In this document: positions 34,853-48,589 of the stretch, piece by piece
Layout of the letters: each line of letters starts with the position of its first letter
Numbering within the stretch: position 1 is the first letter of the stretch
Assembly: GCA_026874595.1 (NCBI GenBank)
Contig: CM049309.1
Span: 40,937,079-41,001,078 of the forward strand
From: Sipunculus nudus
Lineage: Eukaryota; Annelida; Sipuncula; Golfingiida; Sipunculidae
DNA length: 64,000 bases
Direction of reading: 5' to 3'
The notes under the pieces: model-generated
Database searches by the model: none
Told to the model about the DNA's origin: nothing
What the model saw: only the letters and a program-made list of their open reading frames with translations
Translations under genes and position numbers: made by a program

Positions 34853-35275
34853 TAGTGGTGTGCCAATTAATCTATTATATCCATGATTGGTAGTTTTCTT
34901 TCATAATTAATTAAATCCATTTCTCTTTTTTCATAATCAATCATAAATGATTATGTATACACATCCAGGAAATCATATTATCCTAATAAAACATTCTTAT
35001 TCTGTCAGAGATCTTAGAAAGATGGGGCACAAAACAGTGAAAAGTATTAAAACTTAACTTGTGCTTCAAATTAGTGTCAGCCTGGCCATAACCTAGACCC
35101 CTGCGCGATGTACAAGGAAGACTTAATTTATTGGGTCAGTAATTTAGGTACAATTCTTGACAACATATTTCACATTAGTATAGATGGTACATAAGATAAT
35201 CGATTAATAATAGATTATCAGTCATTTTCTATCTTTCAATCATCAGATATGATTTATAACCTTTTCCTACCACTA
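34853..35275. mobile_element. Probable second hAT-like element (423 bp)
   Basis: It starts TAGTGGTGTGCCAATTAATC and ends TTTTCCTACCACTA, again the TAGTGGTG/CACCACTA-type ends of hAT elements, with AATCGATTAATAATAG near the right end. The flanking 8-mers (TATCTTAA and GTATGAAT) do not match well, so the insertion signature is lost or the ends are slightly misplaced. Confidence 0.6.
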
Positions 35276-38200
35276 GTATGAATGACCGTCATTTAAATAT
35301 GGTAAGTGAACCCAAAACCTATTTTTTCAAGATGACCACAGACTCTGCATTCAGAGCAACAGTTTCCCATATTATGATTTCTGGAACAGAGGTTAGGGAA
35401 TAGATAATATAAGAATGTGATTGGAAGTTTTTGATTTCTGGAACTTATAACAGCAGGACCAATATTAATCAGACTCGGTGAATGTAGGATTCCTGGTACC
35501 TGGAACAAAAGAGCTGGTGTGATTAATGCCTGGAACCTGACCTGGGAGCTGAAAGGTCGCCATTGTAAGGATCTGAATACCTGGGACTGGATTATAAAGA
35601 TACGAGAGAATAATCGTTCCACTAAGGTCGCCCAAAGTCTTGACATTTTGTGACAAAGATTCATGCCAACCACTGGTGGAGTACCAGCCATTGGTGTAGC
35701 ATAGGATTCACAAAGTATAAGGTGTCAGGTCCTAACCAGATTAATCGTGAGGTGGATAACTAAATTGGAGTGTCACTGCTTATACCAGGACCTAGCTCTG
35801 TGTATAGAAATAATCTTAAATATTGAATTTTTATTGCTTTATGTCTAGGGTTCATATGTCCTTAAGGACCTTTTATATTAGAAATTTTATATGAGAAATA
35901 AGGACTAAGAGGGCATGAAGCTCTACAGTTTCATTTAATTTCAAAATTAGAAACAAATTCACAATTAAGACCCTATGAATAACAGATATATGATTTGAAT
36001 TAAATGCAAAACAATTGAATTTGAAACAAAGGAAACACATCAGCAAACCAAAGAAGTACTTGTTGTTTAACCTTTTGGAAGTGTTAAAGATGTCCAATCA
36101 GCAGTTCTGTATCAGTTGTCATCAAATTTTAGTACTATATATTATATCACAGTCTTTGAACAGTCAACTGCCTTTAATCTTTTTGAAGTGAATGGAGTCT
36201 GATATCTTCCTATCCTATGACTTTCATCCTCATTCCACTGAGAGTGCCATCTAGTGATTGATTTACCATTGAAAAAAGGCTTATGATCTACATATCTGGA
36301 CCATTAGCTTCCATACCACATACTCTGTAGTTTAAATGTTAAGAAATGATCAACCCACCAAGAGAAGTAAATAATTAAATGGAAGATTCTCTTTTATGCA
36401 GTGAGTTTCATAATTATGTTGGGATGACTTTAATTAAGTTAGGAATTTGAATCCTATTGAAGTGGATGAAACCCTGTGTTAAGGATTAATGACAAGTTAT
36501 CAGGAGAACCCAAGAATTTCCTAAAAGTGAAGGACCTGAAATAACTTTCTCCGCTCAATCATATCATGTGCTACCTTAGCTTTCAGGTAGTCCTAGGCTC
36601 ATTTCTTGATTTGAGTTTCTTAAGAATTTTTCTCCCCAAATTGTATTCTGGTCACTCAGGTCCACCATAAAGATAGACATTTTGTATCACACTAGTGCAG
36701 TTTGGAAAATTTGAGCTTTCTGCCAGGTTCAGGATTATGGCAGAACGCCAGTAGGTACTTGAGTATGACGGAAATTTCTTTTCTCATGACTGACATTATG
36801 CTGTAAACTAACATAACCAGTTGTTCAACCAGGTATGTCAGTATATTCCATTCTAATATCAGGTCAATATTTTATATTGATAATAAAAAAACCTGCTTCT
36901 AGACTTAGAAAAGGATACATTATGGATATATAATATATCAAAGCTTACTTGAATGGAATGGCGCTCATTGTGAATACCCCATCTTCACATCAAGTCATCC
37001 TAAAATGATTTTTTTTGTCAATCTGTAACAGAATTTTGTCTTAAGCACTACAACACACATCCTTCTATCATACTGGATTCATAATGATTCATACTTTAAT
37101 GTCACACTGAGAAGGTGTTTAAAGTAATTATTTTCTTCCTTTATAAAAAATACATACCATTTAAACAAAATTAAAAGAAGTACTGAATTCACTGATTGAT
37201 AAAACTGCCAAGATTTTCATCTGCTGCTTTTGGAACTTTTGTTGTATAATAATATAGGCATTTTCAGACAAAACTTTAGTGTAAATAATGAAAATATTAT
37301 TACTATCAGGATAAGAATATTAAACTTAAAGTATAAATAAAATGTAATCAATGAGATATTTGTATGTAATAGCTGTGTAGTATGTTTAGGCCTTGGAACA
37401 ATTTGTTATATGGCTTTACTTAAAATAAAATTGTTCATTCTCTTTGCAGACTGCAGAATGTTAAATGCTGCACTGCTTCCTTTAAATTATTAAGCAGTTT
37501 TAATAATATTTTCTGTTATTTAAGTAAATTTTCAGTCTGTGCACAAAGTTTCTACTGTACTTCAGCTGTCAGTGGGCATAGGGGATCTTGTTTCTGTATC
37601 TTGCTGGCTGGGATGATTACCAGTCACAGTCTGATGCCTGCTAGAGCAGCCCAGAATGTAGCAGACAGCTCCGTCTCATCTCCCAGGCCCATTCCACAGT
37701 CTTAAATCACAAATAATAGAAGGACTGTGGAGAAGATATTGCTGAGGTGCCAATAACAGTTTGATGTCAGTACTGTGTTATTCCAGAGGTAAACAATCAC
37801 AGATTTGATGAAGCCTGGGTCAGGTGATGAGCAAGAACTGTGCTGTATATATGCGGTTCAGAGCCATGTTACTTCAATCTGGCCCGTCCCCGGTTTGGAC
37901 GATTAGCCATTTTTCATGCGGCGCTGAGATGAACCTGGGATAGCATTTGGACCTATGACAGCCCTGTATTACCCCGGGGCTCGAGGTGTCCAGATAGCGC
38001 TCATGAAGTTGTGTTTTATTTGGCCTGTTTGCTGCATGGCTGTCAGCAAAAAGAACATTGTGGGAAGTCTACTGTCCCCTTTACCCACATCCGAGCATGG
38101 TTTATGTTGATCCAGTCTGAGTATTCTCCATCAAATTGCTGCTGCCGCAGGCATGCTGCAGCCTTAGAAGTGCTGCTCGATTGTTCTACTAATGATCCCG

Positions 38201-39194
38201 CTGATTAACACAGCCACAGAGCACCTGACATAGAGGGAGCCCCACCACTGTCCCTCATAAACGCTACAAAGACCTAAACCCTTACAGTCGTCTGATTTAT
38301 TCATCCTCCAGTTCACAAGAGTATAGGGGTTTTATCACCTGCTGTCACATGAAAACCTTGTTGTCCACCGGTGTTTAACAGGGATTTTGTTGTTAGGCTA
38401 TGAAGTGAAGCCTGTTTATTGCCAGCCTTAACTAACAAGTACAATAAAACAGCAGTTTTGTGACCTCCCTGTTTCTGCGAATGACAAGCCGCAGGTCAAT
38501 TCTGCTGATATGCTTTAGGTAAACGACTTATATTTCAGCTGTATGGGCTGCCAAGATGGTAGTGACAGTTATTTAAGGTCAGTGTATGTTTCTAAGTTGT
38601 ATAGTCTGCTGATTTCCAGTTTCTCTGTGAAGCGTACCTAAGCATTTTTATAAATGATATAATTTATTTTTGTGCATTAGGGCTGCAGACTACAAAGGAA
38701 GCAAGCTCTAGTTTAGTTCTTGATTCAAAGATTTGGATTCACTAAGCTAACCAGCGATTCATTTGCTGATCAAGTCATAACTGTCAAGGTCAAATTCTTC
38801 TAATTCAGGAACCAAACAGCACCAATCAAAATCTTTTTAAAGTTTGTCTTTTGAAGTCATTGTGACCTCATTTTTCTGATCTGATGATTTAAATTAGAGT
38901 TTAATTAAAAGTTTAACCCCTTTAAACCATCCCAGGCTCTTCAGAGAGGTCACAACATGATGAGTTATATAGGATCCTCCCAGTTTCAAACAGGGTGTAC
39001 ATATGCATTATATATGAAATTAGTGAGATATCAGTCACAAATATTACAGTCATATGGACCATGCTCTCAGCTCTTGCAGGACAGACCCATGTATAGAACA
39101 AATATCTCAACTAATTATATTTAAAAAATTTTGAATTTAAAAAAAAGAATTGAACAGGTATGACTTAAAAATGGGTTTTCATGTAAAAATAATA

Positions 39195-39375
39195 TACAGT
39201 GAAGCCTCCAAATTACAAACACTGATGGTACCGGACATTTTGCCAGCAGTAGAGAGGTGTCCTTAGTAAGAAGGTTATAGGTTACAGGACCTACTTTCAA
39301 GGGACTGCCAATAAGTGGCCCTATAAAGGAGGTGCCCTTAATACAGGGGTGTCCTTAAGGAGAGGTTTCACTGTA
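39195..39375. mobile_element. 181-bp MITE with TACAGTGAA ends
   Basis: It opens TACAGTGAAGCCTCCAAATT and closes AAGGAGAGGTTTCACTGTA, inverted repeats of about 14 bases (TACAGTGAA(G/A)CCTC). Internal GTGTCCTTAGTAAG and GTGTCCTTAAGGAG are also related to each other. The ends resemble Tc1/mariner-derived MITEs inserted at TA. A possible relative lies at 44.43-44.52 kb. Confidence 0.8.
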
Positions 39376-42008
39376 TTACTACCAAAACACCTGTGTGTCT
39401 GTAGAGTTATATTTAAAAATTTTGTTTAAAAATTTGAAAATGTTTTAAAAGTTTGTTGTAAATATCCTGTCTAAAAGTAAATGATACTGCTTGGAAGAAA
39501 ACCCACCCATTGATATTTTTTCTGTCAGAGTTTTGTTTAGAATCACATACAGGGCTTTAAAACATTTATATGGTATTCCCATGCTGTGGAACCTTGCTTT
39601 ATATAACAAATGCTCCATATACATCTCAGAAAAAGATCATCATGGGTGATCTGTGTTGGACAGGCTGTTACAGCCGGAGAGATGAATATGTCTGGCTGGC
39701 TGGACCAGTCTCCAGATTAACATGTCTGTCGGTGCCGGACCTCTTCAATATCTGGCAGTTATATGCAGATCTGTCATGGCATTTGTGCATTACCTGTGGC
39801 GGTTCATCAGCATGGCCTCATCGCTTGTTGTGTGTGGATGCAAAATGATAATAAAATCAGCAAGACCATGTTTTATTCACCTGAATCACCTGATGAACTG
39901 CATTTATCCTCATCTCACATTTTACATTTATGAGATTCTGTACCGTCCACTGCCTGTTGTTCTTTACATTATATAAAGCAAGGTAGATATATTCCAGGTC
40001 AATAAAATTAATTACCTTTGTTATTAAGATTATTTTGTTATTGGTGTTTGTTGGGGTTTTTTTTGCTGATATTATTTGATCCTCTTGGTAGTTGGTAAAT
40101 TGAACAGTCAGGTATTGAGAAAAAATCTTAATATTTTGATGCTGATATAAATCCACGTGTACTTCGTTTTCATGGAGATCATGTCTCTCCATCCCATGTT
40201 CTTGCTTCATTACCAGTCAGGATAAAAGGTTCTCCACATCCTTGGCTTTTGTCTGGTTGGATACTGTGCCTGTCTGCAACATCTGCCAGTCATGCTTCTG
40301 GTATCTTTATTTGGGATTATATGTTATTAAATTATCCTTGCATATTCTAGGTTTTCCTGTTTTCTCTTCAGGATTTTTATCGTTGGTGCACTTAATGTCT
40401 CATTCGGGGACCGGCAGCAGAGATATTTTTCAAAGACTATTACAGTATCAATTTCACATACAGATCGTTGTGATGTAATTTATTATCATAGTAGCATTCA
40501 CTATGCCAAAGGAAGTTTCATAATAAACCTACACATGTACTGTAAATAGCTGGCAAATCACAAAGGGATGAAACAGGGCCCTTGGACCATTGGTTACTAA
40601 GTTACATTAGTCATTACATGATAAAAGTTATTATGTATGTATCATCTGAAAACTGATCAAATTTACAACTGGTATTATTAATATTTTAATAAAGCAGGTT
40701 TCCAACAGATGTCGCTTATGTCAGTGAAGTAAGTTTTTTTGCTGTTCAAGGTGATTTCTCTTGGTGCCGTGTCATTGCATCAACTGCAGTGCACAACAGT
40801 TTTTTCATGTTATACCTGCTTTAAAAGAAGAAGATCATACTGTAAAAATCAATGGGGAGTAGATCACATAAATTGGCCATGCAGTAGAAAATTAATGTAA
40901 GAAAAGGTGTAAATCATGGTAATGAACCCAGAATCTTGGGTTTTTCATGGCTTCTTGGCCCAGAGGCCTACTTCTTCCTGGGAATATTTCAAAGATATTT
41001 TATTTATGTGATTATATTTCATATAAGGATTATGGTTTTGTAATATCCATCTTTAAAAGTATTTGATAATTGCCCATAGTGGACAGATGTAATAGCTCCT
41101 TTGCAGTATATTGCAAGATCAGAGGATTATGATCCCTTAAGTCAATAATAATAATTAGAAATTTCTCTGCACTTTGGATATTACGTTAATGGGAAATGTT
41201 TTATATTAAATCCCCAGATGATACTGAAACAAAAAAATATAACTAATGTTTTCTTCCCATAAAAAAGTTTAATATCCAGCGAGGATCTGATGATGCAAAA
41301 GCAGCACTGCTGTTGCATACATATATTTAAACACACATTGTATTTTGCAGGAAAGACTTACTTTTTTTTAGATGTTAATATCAGTATTTGCTCAAATTGT
41401 CATCTTTAAGATGGTGATTTTAGACTTGTTTATGCACACTTTACACAGGGCTCAAAATTTTGGATTGTCCCATACTATAGGGTCCATATAAAATTAAATC
41501 ATTTTTGTCTTCATTCTACATTGAATAATACCTATAAAGCAATAAATTGCTAAGATTTACCTTCCCTTTTTAATTTACTTTTTCACAATATGATGATCTG
41601 TGAGATCTGTATCTGGTGATATCGTACACTCGGTAAGGAAGTTCGGCATTAAGTTATTGACACTGGTAAGTGCCTGCGAAGTTAAATCCAGAATACAGCC
41701 AGAAACCGTGCATCAATTTGGATGCATGGGGGCAACAGTAGAGCTTCCAAAATCAGTCCAGAGCATTTCTGATGCTTACTCCCACATTCCTGAAAGCCTG
41801 ATTTCAGAACTTAGTAGATGGTGATCGATATGTTTTGTCGATGTTTCATAACAAGGCATTTTACTGAACATCATTTAGGATGATTCGCTGTGACCTCTCC
41901 AGTGTTTGGCAGAATGACAGGAAACATCAAACCCTGACAATTCACGTGCTTTTACTGGCCACGTAACTGCAAATATCACACCTTAAGCTTGTTTAGAAAC
42001 ATAGTAAA

Positions 42009-42072
42009 ATAGTATTATAAGTTTTGCAATTTTGCAGTGAATAGTATTATAAGTTTTGCAATTTTGCAGTGA
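42009..42072. repeat. Perfect 32-bp tandem duplication
   Basis: The 32-base unit beginning ATAGTATTATAAG and ending TTTTGCAGTGA occurs twice in direct succession with no differences, so it is recent. Confidence 0.96.
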
Positions 42073-43239
42073 ATTGCAGTATTAAACATCTTTTCAGACA
42101 GTTTGATACTTGTTTTGTGTAAGAAATTTTTTAAAATCCAGTGTCAATACCGCAGAATGTTAAACTTGTCTCAAACGAATGACACAGGAAGGTATAACAA
42201 AGGTCACATGACACCTGGGCCAATAGCGGCTTGGTATTACATCACTACCTGCAGAAAACACAGATAAACATGAAGGGACACCTTTAATGGAAGATTATTT
42301 TGTCCCTGGGATATAAATCAGTCACAGCATGTTGTAAAAAGCCTCAGGTATGCTCGTCCTTGGACCAAAAGGACTTGTGTGTGATGCCCGGATGACATTA
42401 CAAATCATGCCAATGTTATTTTTTATGTTCAGTCCATTATATTGTGAACACGCACAGGCTGTTGCGTGCTTTGAATAATAATTCCAGGAATACAGGAAGC
42501 TGGGATCACAGTTAGATAACACTTTTTCAGTTTGGAGGGTTACATTTCACTTAATTAATTTGTCCAGAGATCTAGAGGTATTGGAACAACGGTTCGGCAA
42601 AACAGTATTTTATTCCCAGGGATATATAGCAAATGCAAGGGTGTTTTATCCAGCAGTTATTGAGAATTACTGTGGCTTTTGTTGTCTCTTTTAATTTGTT
42701 GGGGAATTATTTACTGTGATCATAAATCAGGGTAATGTGAATTTAATGTCCCTAAAAATACTTTCTATTACAAGGTTGTTTTGCATCTGCAAATAGTTTT
42801 CACCTTCAGATGTGATATTTTTCTTGCAAACATTATGGGTGCAGAAGATCAACCAATCAGGATAAAGTATCAGGTCACATGATACAAGAGGAATAAATTA
42901 AGGAGTGTTAGTATTAATAAATCAATCTGATTGAAGAATTTGGTCACATAATACAGGAGATTAGAAAATTCAAGGACAAGTAATGCAAGGTGCAAGATAG
43001 TCATTCCCAGAAAAGGAACTGACAAGCCCACCTGTTTGTAAAGCCTCAGAACAAGATGGTGGTTACTTTGAGTTTACTGTTTTTATAACCTGCCTCTTGT
43101 AAAGGTTACTTCCATTTTGCTGAAGTCCAGGGTCCTGGTCTCAGTTCTGCATCAGAGCTTAACATAATTAAACTTTAACAAAAGGGCACTTGTAAACTAA
43201 CATAAAGTTTGCATGATTATCTCAAACAGACTTTTTATT

Positions 43240-43775
43240 ATAGGCCCATCATATGACGGGTGTATTATGGTATACACACTGTCTGTCCATCTGTCTGTTA
43301 AGTTTTAGTGTAGCTGTGGTAACTTACATAGGCTTTGATGGATTTACACAAAACTCACCATAACTACTTACCAATCAATGCTCTCGCCTGAGTTTGATTA
43401 TGGGCAACATCCATGCATATTTAATAAGGTCACGGGTTACTAGGCTACTTTTTTGTGTTGCCGCGATAACTTTTGAAGAAAATGAAGGATTTTGATAAAA
43501 CTTAGAAATGTTCATCAAGAAAATATCTTGACTAATTTTGATTTCCAGGAAAAATTCCATGCATATTTAATGAGATCAGACGTCACTTGCACTTTGGAGG
43601 CACCTTGGTTACTTACTAAAAATCCTATGGATTTTCATGAAACACATAATGCATATTTACCAATAAAGTTTCTCACCTGAATTACCTTCTCATAAAAAAT
43701 CACACATTTTAATGAGGTCAGAGGTCACTAGATACACGACAGGTGTATTATGCACGTTTGCAGTGCTCTTGTAAA
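43240..43775 (+). repeat. Dispersed repeat bounded by GGTGTATTATG
   Basis: GGGTGTATTATGG near 43258 and GGTGTATTATGCACG near 43742 mark the two sides; GTCTGTCCATCTGTCTG follows the first. Inside, CCATGCATATTTAAT(A/G)AG recurs, showing internal duplication. Fragments of the same family occur at 30925-31080 and 45300-45485. No coding seen. Confidence 0.65.
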
Positions 43776-43804
43776 ATTTCTTTTGATGAGAAGATTTGTA
43801 TTTG

Positions 43805-43945
43805 ACATTTAGACTCAGACTTGACTTGGAATTGAAGAAGGTGGATTTGGACTCAAACCTCAAGGACTCGGACCTGGACTCAAACTCACTGAGTGGCCTG
43901 GACTCGGACCTGCACTTGGACTCAGATGTTGTGGACTCAGCTAGA
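43805..43945. repeat. GGACTC-rich low-complexity repeat
   Basis: GACTC(A/G) and GACTTGGA/GACCTGGA motifs recur irregularly, giving an Asp/Leu/Ser-rich frame (DLDSN, GLDSDLHLDSD) on the plus strand. It is best treated as simple repeat rather than protein. Confidence 0.75.
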
Positions 43946-44525
43946 TCACTGACCGTGAACCATAAATACCACTGGAGGCATTATTCTCACAGGAGAAGGA
44001 TTAAAAACATAAAGCAAAACCAGGTATGCCTGAGCCATTAATAAACGTAGAGACTTTAGCTTTAGGGCTGTAATAACTCAAGTTTGTACGACAGCAAGGA
44101 CACAGTTTTCTGTTAGGTGTATATAGTGTCTACAGAGTCGCTGGTTTTTATCCAGAATGCCACTCCCAACTGAGTTCCTTCAGAATGTATTACATGTTGA
44201 TGCCAGAACCAGTCCAGGTTAAAAATGCAATATCCTGTATTTTTATGTGTTTATATAACTGTTGTATACCTGAGCTCTTAGTTACTTTTATTGACGCGAG
44301 ACAATAAATTTACAGACAAGCTGTCAGTTCTTGTCAATTTCTGTACAAATTCATGAGGAGTACTTTTTCAGTTCTTTTTGTTATATAATTATTCTATTAA
44401 TATATGATTATTTTTTAGCAACATTTTATACAGCACAGTAGAACTACTTAATTAAGGTAATAATTTGTGTATTAAAGTGGCCTTATCAGAGGAGGGACCT
44501 TAATCATCAAAAGTAAGCCATCATC

Positions 44526-44927
44526 AGCTTCTGTGGCTCAGGGGTAGAGCATACAACTCTCAGCTGGAAGGTTGTGAGTTCAAATCTCAGCCAGTGAGAT
44601 TTTTTCACCGTAGGGCCCCAGGCTTAAAGGGAAGGCTATGCCCCAAAGCCATTTATCACTGACAAATGAGTGCCTCTTGGGGGGGGGGGTTCCTCAGTGT
44701 TAGGACCCAGTAATAGGGAGGATTACACAACAAGGACCCGCAGGTGCATAGACACCGGGCCTGGGTGACACTAGGATACAAAAATTATATGATAGGAAGT
44801 GATTGTACCACCCTGTCACGTAGTCCCGAACTGAAATGAAACTCTGCAGATGTATATACTAAGATTAAGAATAAGATAAGAGAGCATGAAAAATGGAGGC
44901 GGTTACCTCCACCAAAAAATTAGAAAT
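44526..44927 (+). mobile_element. tRNA-derived SINE, copy 4
   Basis: The head AGCTTCTGTGGCTCAGGGGT, a diverged B box (GAGTTCAAATCTC), the full body and the 3' hairpin GGAGGCGGTTACCTCC are present. It is flanked by AGCCATCA at 44516-44523 and 44928-44935, a likely short target duplication. It contains a G run near 44678-44688. It may have inserted into an older MITE fragment. Confidence 0.88.
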
Positions 44928-45299
44928 AGCCATCAGAGTAGGTCTTCAAAAAGGACCAGATTTTGTGGCTTTGAGAGGTCTGGCTGATATTGAGGGATCA
45001 TCATAAGCAGGGGTTTGTATGAAGAGCTGTTTAAAATCATTTATACCACTCTTGTGCTACTTTAATGTTTAATCTACTGAATGTAAAGCATGGAAAAATA
45101 GGGTTGTCTATAAATAGGGTATACAATAAGAGTTACAAGTATTCAGTTTGATGAATTTGGTAACCACTTCATCATAAGCATTTTGCAGTTGAGGACCATT
45201 CACAGAAGGTTTCATTTCAGTAAGGTCAGCATGGTGAAACATCTTATTTGAAGTGCTGAACAGTACCAAAGGCTTGTTATTGTTATAGGCACCTCTATA

Positions 45300-45485
45300 A
45301 CAGGACATATTATGGAAAACCCATCGGTCCCTTAAATTTTGCTGTCGCTGCGATAACTTATAGGGGGCTTTGATGCAAATTCACTCACCTGTAGATTATC
45401 TCCACCAAGTTTGATTATGGGCAAAATCCATGCATCAAGATATGCAATGGGTGTATTATGCACCATTTGTTGTGCTCTTTTGGAG
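45300..45485 (+). repeat. Fragment of the GGTGTATTATG dispersed repeat
   Basis: GTTTGATTATGGGCAAAATCC and GGGTGTATTATGCACCATTTG followed by TGTGCTCTTTTG match the right part of the element at 43.24-43.78 kb. Confidence 0.65.
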
Positions 45486-46986
45486 TTGTCTTGAGCTCCA
45501 TGATGGCATGCCATACCAGGGACATTCAATGATCTAGCTCTGAAGATTGTTTTCCCAAAATAACTCTGTCTCTTATTTATTTCAGAAGCTCAATTTACCA
45601 TCTCCAAACAAAGTGTGCCTAGATATGCAGTTTTGTTATTTGAGATTCCATAACCCCTGGAATTCATGGAAATGACTGGATTTTCTATTGGATATTTTAT
45701 TATATACCATAAGAATTATGGCAAAATTATCAAGGACCTCCTAAAAATTCATGATATTTCTGGCACATTGTGGAAATATTGTATTATTGTAATTATTGTA
45801 TTATTGTAATATTGTATCTTAGATTTCAATCTTCATGCAGATGATGTTGAATAACATGTTAACAAGGCACATATTCCCAGTAAAGCCATGATTTTTAATT
45901 CTTAAATGCTTACCTGGTAAATAAATGGCCTCAGTTTAATCAAAGAATTCCTGGAATTATTTTCTCATGCAATTACTTTAAAAGGTAAACTTTAAAGTTT
46001 TTTTATTCAGAAACATCCACAATGTGATTTAAGTGAAAAATCAAGAAATTTATAAGAGATGAATTATTTTAGTAAAGGTATAAGATGCAAAATCATGATA
46101 AATATATACTTTAGATTCCCATTATGTGTTTATTATACTAAAATATGTTTGGATGATTTGTCTCTGAACTTGTTGATCTATTGGGGTTAAAAAGTTAAAG
46201 ATACCTTTTCTGTCAGCACTTGGTAAATGGGGCATGTTTGGATTTAAAGAAGCGTTCTCTATTCCATAAAATTCAGCTGTACCCATCACGTGCATGTTTT
46301 TTCATCTTATTTAGTTCACATCCTCTAGAAAACCATGTGTTTGAAATATTACTCATGACAGTTCAACCTGAATGCTATTTTCATAACCTGGTGTGGCAAC
46401 AGGATAAGTGGCTTCTGTATAATCCATCATCAATTTTCAACAACTATTTCATCGTTTTCAAGTCCATTTGTATGAACCATGATGCAGCTGACCCTGAGAT
46501 GCTGCTGTATGTCTAAAGAGATAACTTGCGTCCAACACACAGACATACCACACCCGTGCATTATTTTGCCAGTTGAGAACCTGGGGCCTGAAGAGGTTGG
46601 TTGAAGGGATCATTTCTTAGATCTCAAGCGTTTCATGAGAGATTTGTACTTTAGTAAATCTTTGCCCAACTAGTTTAATCTTATTTAAATAAGTCTATAA
46701 TTGATACAATTAAGATGAATACTTTCGACACTAAAATAATTTACACCACACAGAGCAAATTTCTATGAAATTTCACAGTTTGAGAAAAAAAGGTTATTAG
46801 TTTTATCAGTAAAATATGAAAGAGTTTGTTAATTTACACTGAAATGTGCAATTTTAGTGAAACAAATATTCACTTATTTTAACAGTGGCAATGATTCCAA
46901 GGTTTGTTTGTCATTTAACCAGTATTATAAAGGCAAACATGTGTATTACATCATAGTCAGATACCAGTCAGCAAAGATAGGTTGGG

Positions 46987-47125
46987 TAATACCCTATCAA
47001 ATTCAGGCAGGTACCAGTATATATTGACAGGTATGGTAATAACCTATCAAATTCAGGCAGGTATCAGTCTACATTGACAGGTCAGGTAATAACCTATCAA
47101 ATACAGGCAGGTACCAGTCTATTTT
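46987..47125. repeat. 50-bp tandem repeat, three units
   Basis: CCTATCAAATTCAGGCAGGTA occurs at 46993 and 47043 and, with one change, at 47093, each followed by CCAGT or TCAGT and about 25 similar bases. The period is exactly 50. Confidence 0.93.
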
Positions 47126-47447
47126 TTCCAACTGAATGATTAATAACCAAGGGGACTGAATCTTAATAAATAGATCACCATGGACTTGAAACAAGTTGGT
47201 AATATCAGGTCGGAGCTTGAAACGGCTGGGGGCCATTCTGAACAAGCCTTGCGAGGCACGTGAATAGAATTAGGAATCTGGCTTCACACAAGAATAAAGA
47301 GAAAAGACGTGAAAGTGTCCACGGAACAAAGTAATAAGATTATAATCCAGGGAGTTTGATTGACAGGTTTTTGAATATAAGATGCTGCTGGCTGTGTGGT
47401 TGTTTCATTATACCTGTAATGACGCATTTAAAACAGCATGGGTGCTC

Positions 47448-47463
47448 GGGGGGGGGGGGGGGG
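47448..47463. repeat. G16 homopolymer
   Basis: Sixteen consecutive G residues. Length may be inexact in the assembly. Confidence 0.95.
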
Positions 47464-48589
47464 TGTTTCTCTTGTTTATTGTTTTATTGACATAATTATA
47501 TTGTCCTAATGTTACATGATACACAGGTCAGGGACAAACACATTATTTTGTTATTCTCAGCATTCTAGATTCTGGGCACTTGCAGTGCATATATGATCAC
47601 CCAGGTGTAGAGAATATTAATAATGATAATAGTTACTTGTGGTATACATGTGGTATACTTTTTTTTCCATATTCTAGGTAACTGTCATTTCAAAGACGAT
47701 TTGCTGTGCATTGTATAAAAAATATAGATTTTGTGCAGAATGAGGAATGAATGAAACATCAATATCACAAGTACATACTACTTTCCACTTATAAATTGAT
47801 CCATGTACTACAAACTGTAGATGACACCAATATCTGTGAGTAATTATTCATAACATGTTCTCAGATTTGGATAGTAACTCCTGCCTGCCATTTCTAACAT
47901 AATATGTTAAATTTTTCAGTACACTATGTCAGCAGCTGATGCAATTTCATATAATCATTTTGGCTTTGTTAATATGGTTTATAAAAGGTCAAGCTCCTCA
48001 GGATAACATAATAGCCTGCTAGAAAATCAACAGTTGAATCATTTGTCAGAGCTCTCTTATATGGGAGAAAATATTTCCAGTGATCAGATAAGTCCAGCTA
48101 AGACTAAAGAACACAAGAGAAAACCTTAATAAGAGCTTGTTATAACAACATACACAACACCAAAGTGATTGAGTCTTGTTGAGTGTGTTATTTTGGTCCT
48201 AGCTTAACAGCAGAGTCAGGGAACATATACTTATTACTTACCTAGTGCTGGGTTCATCTAACATCTCTTTTCAAGATAAGACCAACCACTGAAATATCTT
48301 GTTTTTTTATGAAGAGAATGATAAAATTTATTTGACAGATATACAGTTCAACACAGTGGGTTATATTTGTTCAAAATTAAGTTATGATTTATTGCAGGAA
48401 TGAACAGCTTAAGACATTGACATTAGAATTATGTGTGAGTTTGATATAAGAGAGGTTTGGTGTATCAGGACTCTCCTGTTTTATAGTACAAAATTACTCC
48501 ACCAGATGTCAGGACTGATGGCAGCTCTTTGCTGGAAGATAAATATACAGTCAACACAACGATTATGTATTTTTTTGGTTCATTTACAG

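Larger units (their letters stand above)
34311..48589 (+). other. Intron before PDZ4 (14.3 kb)
   Basis: The largest intron, phase 0. It includes a hAT-like element (34853-35275), a MITE (39195-39375), a SINE (44526-44927), dispersed repeats at 43.24-43.78 and 45.30-45.49 kb, and short tandem duplications at 42.0 and 47.0 kb. 37.5-38.5 kb is noticeably more GC-rich and free of repeats I can recognise. The flanking coding sequence joins cleanly, so no missing exon is implied. Confidence 0.8.

Noticed and set aside
35293-35691. Minus-strand frame of 132 codons
   Set aside because: No domain features; the region has weak internal repetition of CCTGG(A/T)AC-like motifs, which can keep frames open.
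41600-41824. Plus-strand frame of 74 codons in the large intron
   Set aside because: The flanking exons already join correctly, and it has no family resemblance or convincing splice sites.
43796-44041. Asp/Leu/Ser-rich frame resembling an acidic repeat protein
   Set aside because: It is generated by GGACTC-type simple repeats, with no start context or splice sites that would make it a gene.
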